Source of the DNA: Brasenia schreberi
Lineage: Eukaryota; Streptophyta; Magnoliopsida; Nymphaeales; Cabombaceae
Assembly: GCA_036023115.1 (NCBI GenBank)
Contig: JAYKKT010000049.1
Coordinates: 1-64,000 of the forward strand
Direction of reading: 5' to 3'
Length of the DNA stretch: 64,000 nucleotides
Positions 60,102 to 64,000 of this stretch are shown piece by piece. Each line of letters starts with the position of its first letter. Position 1 is the first letter of the stretch. The position numbers and the translations under genes were made by a program. The notes under the pieces are model-generated. The model saw only the letters and a program-made list of their open reading frames with translations. It made no database searches and was not told the origin of the DNA.

Positions 60102-62890
60102 GTATGCGATCTCTTGCCTTATATTGTGTTTCTCTGTCATCATCTCTTGCCTTAGCGCACGCTTACGTTGGATTTCTTGTTTCACAGATGTGATTTGGTT
60201 TTGTTGGATGTTCTTTGTTTACGTGGTTTCTTGAGAATATTTTTTCCAAGTAGGTGGAAAAAGTTCTTGTCTTTCATGGGTTCGGTGAAACTGAATTGGC
60301 TCTTGAAACCATGGTTTGGTCTTCTATATGGCGTTGGAGCCTAAACACCTCGAAACAATTGAGGTGGTTTATTGTTCGATTTGCGCGAAACTGTCATAGT
60401 TGATATTTTGGTGATTTTAAGACGCCATGTATTTACGATACTAGGGTCTGTGATTCTTTTTGTATGGTTGCATCCCTGCATCAACTGTCTGATTTCTTGT
60501 AAAACTCCATCCTTCGTTTCACCAACTGTTTGGTTTCTTAATCTTGGGTACTTTATATGGGGTCATTATTTTAGGTGGATGAAAACTCAGGAAGTCTTTC
60601 CATCTCCTTTTGAATCCTTGCCTCTTTCTCCTTTTAGTGTTGGTTAGGTTTCATGTTTATTTTTATGTGGGTATTGCTCCTCTCTCCTTGTGTGACGCTG
60701 ATTTTCTCTTTGATAGATTAGTGGGCAAACGTAATCTTAAATTAGGCTCTAGTTTGCCTTGAGAGTTTGTCAAATTTCGATGTTTATTTTCTTAGGATGT
60801 TAACTGTACTGGTATAAGATGTTCGGGCGTCATCATCTTTTTGCGGCGAGGAGAAACATCATACTGACTTTCCAACTGGGATTTTATTTTTGCTTACAGG
60901 GGATGAAGAATTCTACAATGGGGGATCATTCCACTCGAGCTTTATGCACTCGAGTGTCATGCTTTCTCTATCTTCCCGCGTGGATGTCTATTGCCTGCAG
61001 AGGAAGCGTGCAAGGATCACCGTTCCCTTTGTTATCAGGGAGCAAAAGATCGTCCCTTCGATCGAAAGCATTCCTGATGAATGCCTCTTTGAGATATTCA
61101 AGAGGATGCCTGCCATTCGCGACCGAAGTGCCTGCGCTTGCGTCTCCAAGAGATGGCTCATGCTACAGAGCAGCATCTGGAGGTCTGAGATCTTGCAATT
61201 GCCCAGCAATTGCAATTCTGCGACTTTAGCAGAGGAGCCCTCTGTTAAGGATACAGTGTTAAAGAACACCAACTCGGAGGGGAAAGATGTTACTGATGGC
61301 GCTAAGGGGTTGACCTCCCCAATTGATGGTGGTGATGCAGAGGAGGGAACTGAGAGAGAAGATGGATATCTTACTCGGTGTTTGGAAGGCAAGAAAGCCA
61401 CAGATGTTAGGCTTGCTGCCATCTCCATTGGTGCCGCGAAACTGGGTGGTCTGGGAAAGCTTCTGATACGCGGGACAAATACGACTCGAGGTGTTACAGA
61501 TGTTGGTCTCTCTTCCATTGCCCACGGATGCCCCTCACTCAAGGTTCTCTCCCTCTGGAACATCCCTTCAGTCACCGACAAGACGGTCTTTGAGATTGCT
61601 GAAGGGTGTAGGAGATTGGAGAAGCTTGATCTGTCACATTGCCCCTTGATCACAGACAAGGCCTTGGTTGCGATTGCAGAGAAGTGCCGGAATTTGTCGT
61701 CTTTAACTTTGGAGTCTTGCCCGCTGATCGGAAACGAAGGTCTGCAGGCAATAGGCAGATCATGTTTGAACCTTCAGTCTCTTAGTATCAAGGACTGCTT
61801 GCATGTTGGTGACCAAGGTGTGGCTGGTCTGGTTGCCTTCGCTGCGGGACTTACAAAGATCAAGCTTCAGGGGTTAAACGTCTCAGATATCTCGCTTGCG
61901 GTGATCGGTCACTATGGTAAGTCATTGGTGGAATTGAGCTTTACAGGTCTCCAACATGTAGGTCAGCGTGGATTCTGGGCTCTCGGCAATGCCGGCGGTC
62001 TGAAAAAGCTCAAGGTCCTCACTGTGTCATCCTGCAAGGGGATGACTAACATTTGTCTTGAAGCTCTTGGCCTTGGCTGCCCTGTTCTGAAACATTTTCA
62101 TCTTCGAAGGTGCTTTTTTCTTTCAGATAGTGGGTTGAGAGCATTTGGCCAAGCTGCCGGTGCACTGGAGAGTTTACAGCTAGAAGAGTGCAACAGCATC
62201 ACTCAGATTGGTGTCTTGAGCTTTCTCAGTGACTGCAAGGACAATCTGAAGACCCTTGGTCTGGTGAAATGCATGGGGATCAAGGATCTCAATGAGGGGT
62301 TGGTTCCCCTGCCTTCATGTGTTTCGTTGCGCTCGCTGACAATCCGGAATTGCCCTGGTTTCAGCAACCATGGCGTGTGCATCATCGGCAAACTTTGCCC
62401 CCAGTTGCAGCATGTTGATTTCAGTGGCCTGGAAGATGTTTGTGATTCGGGTCTTCTGTCTCTAGCGAAGAACTGCAAAGCCGGCCTGGTGAAGGTTAAC
62501 CTAAGCGGGTGTGTGAACCTCACCGACAACGGGATCAGCCCTCTGGTTATGTTTCATGGGGAGCACCTGCAAACGCTGAACCTTAGTGGTTGCAAGAGGG
62601 TGACTGATCAGGGTCTCAAGGCCATCCTTGCTTATTGCCCATTTCTTCAGGAGCTGGATGTGTCCCATTGTTCGGTCACTGATCATGGGATCAAATGCAA
62701 GAGGGAGTTGCCGGAGTTGCAGATCCTCTCACTCTCTGGCTGCTCTCAGGTGTCCGAGAAGGGCTTGACGTACTTAGGGAGTCTGAGCGGTTCTCTTCTC
62801 GGCCTGAATCTTCAGAACTGCAACCTGATCAGCAGCAAGGCAGTGGGGTGGTTTGGGGAGCAAATGTGGAGGTGTGACATCCTCTCTTGA
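60077..62890 (+). CDS. EBF1: EIN3-binding F-box protein (EBF1/EBF2 type), two coding exons
   Basis: Join(60077..60101, 60900..62890): 2016 nt, 671 aa. The short first exon encodes MPTLVKCC plus one base. The donor G|GTATGC and acceptor GCTTACAG restore the frame to give GDEEFYNGGSF, the expected EBF N terminus. The F-box is at about residues 65-105 (IPDECLFEIFKRM, RSACACVSKRWLML). The rest is a long row of cysteine-type LRRs (GKKATDVRLAAIS, then repeated LxxLxLxxCxxIxDxGL units to about residue 655), ending in the conserved CDILS. Known role: substrate receptor of an SCF E3 ligase in the nucleus that ubiquitinates EIN3/EIL1 and so restrains ethylene responses; transcription of EBF2 is itself induced by EIN3. 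I cannot separate EBF1 from EBF2. The frame is intact and it appears functional. Confidence 0.95.
60102..60899 (+). other. EBF intron 1 (798 bp)
   Basis: GT...AG intron in phase 1, T-rich, without coding content. Its place right after the eighth codon is typical for EBF genes. Confidence 0.92.
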
Positions 62891-63785
62891 TCTGGTGAAG
62901 ATCATACTGGTGGACGAAACTATCCGGTCGATCTAGTCTATCTTTCTAGGGGGTTTCTATGCAGTTCGTCCTGGTCGCCACCACCTTAGCCTATCACATA
63001 TTTCTCTGTTCACGTTTTTGGGCTCTATTTTTCGTTCAGTGATGAGCCTTTACGATAGGAGAAGTAGGAGCGAGGGAAAGACCATCCTTGTTTTTTGAGG
63101 ATTCTCTTCTCCGAATGTTTTTGCAGGTTCATCTTTCCTGTTAGTTTGAGAGAGAACCTGTTTCAATCTTTAGGCATCCATTACATTTGGTTGCTTGGAC
63201 AGAGGAGCTTCCTTGTGACACTCGCTATGGTTCTTTCTTCCTTTTCTTTCCTTTTCAAATTAGGTGTTAATCTTTTGTGTTTTTCACGCAGACCCAGTGT
63301 TTAGCCATGAATCTCTTGCTTTGGTCATGGCCTCTCCTATAGGTGAAAGGAGTCTGTCTCTTAGTTATCATGGTGTAGGCTATACAAGTGGTTCTCCATG
63401 GTGGGTGAGGTAAGGCGATGTGTTTTGTAGCTCAGTTCGGTTGGTGGCCTATCCTTTTTCTCATGAGGATAAGTGCTTTGGTGATGGATTGGCAGCGGCA
63501 GCCGCAGCACCTTGTTGGTGTCTGCCTTGACAACCACTGTTTCTCTTCATTCCGAAGCCAAAACTTATGTTTTTCAGGCTGCTCTACTGTAAGAGCTGTA
63601 TACAGTACATGATATGTTAATGCAGTTTGTTTTAGCGTATGAACTCTCTCTCTCTCTCTCTTATATATATCGAAAACATTTTGTGCACTCAATGTTGCTG
63701 CTGTGAACACCGATCATGTATGGTTGATTTGCTTTGCTATAACTCTTATTTACAGAGATGTGACTTTGGTCATTGAATAAAAAAA
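62891..63785 (+). promoter_or_regulatory. Long EBF 3' UTR with many U-rich tracts
   Basis: About 0.9 kb with repeated U5-6 tracts (near 63017, 63034, 63091, 63119, 63279, 63460, 63572) and a strong pyrimidine tract at about 63230-63258. AATAAA at 63776-63781 is the likely polyadenylation signal. In Arabidopsis, EBF1/2 3' UTRs with poly-U motifs recruit EIN2 to repress translation; equivalence here is inference. A (CT)n(AT)n microsatellite lies at about 63645-63670. Confidence 0.6.
63776..63781 (+). terminator. Probable EBF polyadenylation signal
   Basis: AATAAA about 0.89 kb after the stop codon, followed by A-rich sequence. Confidence 0.5.
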
Positions 63786-64000
63786 GATAAAGTGCATTTT
63801 AATATTGAAACTCATAATTCCATGCATTGTCTTAAAAATATACTCGTGCAGGCGCGGTCCAGATTACCTAACGTACTATCTGGATCAGATATTATATGTT
63901 GAGAAAATTATCACTATTGATTTCAATTTTTTTAGAATTAAATTTATTTTTCAGAGAATATCATTCTGTGTGCAAATTTTAAATTTATATCTGAAAAGTA
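63786..64000. other. Downstream flank, nothing recognised
   Basis: AT-rich; no coding signal up to the edge of the window. Confidence 0.5.

Noticed and set aside
60988..61659. 223-codon open frame on the minus strand inside EBF exon 2
   Set aside because: It is antisense to a well-supported conserved coding exon and has no family similarity; a shadow of GC-richer coding sequence.
1..64000. CRISPR arrays, bacterial operons or organellar gene clusters
   Set aside because: No regularly spaced identical repeats with unique spacers and no prokaryote-type gene packing are seen; the window is typical plant nuclear DNA.

Overview
This looks like nuclear DNA of a flowering plant. It is AT-rich, has two intron-containing genes of plant-only regulatory families near its ends, and between them about 50 kb of decayed transposons: Ty3/gypsy, Ty1/copia, RTE-like LINEs, an Au-like SINE and hAT elements. 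I cannot name the species from sequence alone.

Layout. 1-2560 holds a decayed Ty3/gypsy pol on the minus strand, followed by a LINE 3' fragment (3240-3675) and a short hAT deletion derivative with a perfect 8-bp target-site duplication (4267-4735). 4920-9193 (minus) is a complete two-exon RDR6 gene, the RNA-dependent RNA polymerase that makes double-stranded RNA for trans-acting siRNA and sense-transgene silencing. 10-24 kb is repeat territory: three copies of an LTR-like repeat, a copia gag relic, a minus-strand RTE-like LINE, a gypsy gag relic, a tandem-repeat array and a G/T-rich block. 24-30.5 kb contains a partly tandem duplication enclosing a broken phospholipase D alpha fragment. 30.6-35.9 kb is a decayed gypsy element with a recognisable polypurine tract and 3' LTR. 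36-43 kb holds a possible captured exon, a copia relic and short repeats. 43.9-58.2 kb is a nested transposon cluster: two copies of one decayed gypsy fragment, an Au-like SINE, a plus-strand RTE-like LINE with its own internal tandem duplication and a nested inverted insertion, a hAT transposase relic, and a copia element with its 3' LTR. 60077-62890 (plus) is a complete two-exon EBF1/EBF2 gene, the F-box/LRR receptor subunit that sends EIN3/EIL1 to degradation in ethylene signalling.

The two intact genes belong to separate pathways and are about 51 kb apart; nothing suggests a shared role. The most useful leads are the upstream ORFs and U-rich 3' UTR of the EBF gene, the hAT insertion just downstream of the RDR6 stop codon, the SINE head shared with the LINE 5' region, and the shared lesions that show segmental duplication of dead transposon sequence. 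I did not find a convincing new multi-gene system.
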